A program made the position numbers and the translations under genes. From a bacterium (GTDB lineage: Bacteria > Actinomycetota > Acidimicrobiia > Acidimicrobiales > RAAP-2): a stretch of DNA of 36,582 bases. Of the stretch, positions 35,547-36,582 are shown piece after piece (within the stretch, counting starts at the first letter, position 1; the number at the start of each line of letters is the position of its first letter). Below the pieces are notes generated by a model. The model saw nothing but the letters and a program-made list of their open reading frames with translations. It did not search any database and was not told the DNA's origin. The DNA lies in assembly GCA_027365055.1 (NCBI GenBank), contig DAHXOD010000004.1:1-36582 (forward strand), read 5' to 3'.

Positions 35547-36500
35547 TTGCCCTCCCCGTCCGACCCCGGGCTCGTTGCGAGCACCCACACTGATCCTGGC
35601 TCGGCGGCCGGCGGCGACCGCCACCGCGGGGGTCTGTCTGCGGCCACCACGGTGGTCGGGGTTATCGGGGACCCGGTGGATCACTCCCGGTCGCCGCTTC
35701 TCCACAACCAGGCATTCGCGGCCATGGGACTCGACTGGGTCTCGGTCGGGTTCCGGGTTCGGGAGGGAGCGGTGGACCGGGCCCTCATCGGGATGCGAGC
35801 GCTCGGGATTCGAGGCCTGTCGGTGACGATGCCGCACAAGGAGGTGGCCGCGGCGCTGGTCGATCGGAAGACCCCGGTTGCAGAACGCCTGGGGGCGGTC
35901 AACTGCATCGCCAACGAGGACGGAGTGCTGGTGGGGGACAACACCGACGGGTCGGGGTTCGTCGCCGCCCTCCGAGTGGAGGCCGGGTTCGACCCCCGAG
36001 GCCAGCGTTGCCTGGTCGTGGGGGCCGGCGGCGCCGGCCGGGCGGTGATCGCCGGTCTGGCCGATGCCGGGGCGTCGGAGGTGATCGTGGTGAACCGCTC
36101 CGCCGACCGGGCGACCGCTGCTGCGGCCCTCGCCGGTGCGGCGGGACACGTCGACGCACGCCGGTGTGCGCTGGTGGTCAATGCCACGCCGGTCGGCATG
36201 GGCTCGACGGAGGCGGGCCGAGCGGACGTCGAGGGGAGCCGAGCGAGACGACCGGACGGAGAGCCTGGCGGGATGCTGGTCGATCCGGGGGTCCTCGGTC
36301 CCGGTCAGCTGGTCGTGGACCTGGTGTATCACCCGGCGACGACGCCCTGGCTCGACGCGGCACGCACCTCGGGAGCGACGGCGATGAATGGGCTGGGCAT
36401 GCTGGTTCACCAGGCAGCGCTCCAGATCGAACGCTGGTCCGGCCGTCCGGCACCGTTGGAGGCGATGCGGCGAGCGGTCCTGCCCCCGACCCCGGGGTAA
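35547..36500 (+). CDS. aroE: Shikimate dehydrogenase
   Basis: VVGVIGDPVDHSRSPLLHNQAF; LSVTMPHKEVAA; GAVNCIANEDGVLVGDNTDGSGF; VVGAGGAGRAVIAGL. TTG start with ggaga SD. Confidence 0.92.
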   Translation: MPSPSDPGLVASTHTDPGSAAGGDRHRGGLSAATTVVGVIGDPVDHSRSPLLHNQAFAAMGLDWVSVGFRVREGAVDRALIGMRALGIRGLSVTMPHKEVAAALVDRKTPVAERLGAVNCIANEDGVLVGDNTDGSGFVAALRVEAGFDPRGQRCLVVGAGGAGRAVIAGLADAGASEVIVVNRSADRATAAAALAGAAGHVDARRCALVVNATPVGMGSTEAGRADVEGSRARRPDGEPGGMLVDPGVLGPGQLVVDLVYHPATTPWLDAARTSGATAMNGLGMLVHQAALQIERWSGRPAPLEAMRRAVLPPTPG

Positions 36501-36582
36501 ACTGGCTCATCGGATCTCCCTTGACCTACGCCACCGCGCACGCGCCGTCACGCCACCGCCAGGTCGCCGGCCGCCTCGATCT

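Noticed and set aside
33795-36410. 871-aa minus-strand ORF opposite ruvX-mltG-aroE
   Set aside because: Covers three strongly identified plus-strand genes; no domain signal, R/H/P/G-rich shadow composition.
1-36582. tRNA genes, integrase/transposase genes, toxin-antitoxin or phage-defence cassettes
   Set aside because: None recognised by eye in intergenic gaps or the supplied translations; the window is dominated by housekeeping genes. A tRNAscan or profile search would be needed to exclude small ones.

Overview
This is a 36.6 kb, high-GC chromosomal window with actinobacterial character; several protein families look Acidimicrobiia-like. The lineage is inferred from gene content, not from a search. 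It opens with the end of an rRNA operon (5S rRNA and a strong hairpin). It then carries mostly housekeeping genes: a TPR protein, a class I FBP aldolase, korAB, (minus strand) an LLM-family oxidoreductase, an enoyl-CoA hydratase and a putative lipoprotein, then pdxST, yebC, ruvCAB, queA-tgt-yajC-secDF, rel/spoT, hisS-aspS-rarA, a sedolisin, two small conserved proteins, and alaS-ruvX-mltG-aroE. I see no mobile element, CRISPR array, tRNA or obvious defence island. The most interesting signals are: (1) a recurrent TANNNT -10 box set 7-10 nt upstream of operon-head start codons with no Shine-Dalgarno sequence, which implies systematic leaderless transcription, including a 17-nt near-identical promoter shared by the aldolase and alaS genes; (2) a pair of 26-bp direct repeats, each holding a CCGAC-N6-GTCGG dyad, placed symmetrically between the divergent pdxS and lipoprotein promoters; (3) a long kor leader with an Arg-rich uORF, a double amber codon and a CAG-type repeat tract, all in frame with korA; (4) in-frame short tandem repeats inside housekeeping genes (a queA start-codon array, a yebC stop-codon array, a yajC acidic tail, an AspRS Gly/Asn insert, a GYKG pentapeptide array); (5) a lipoprotein with seven CX5C modules. 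All of this is read by eye from the sequence and the supplied ORF translations.
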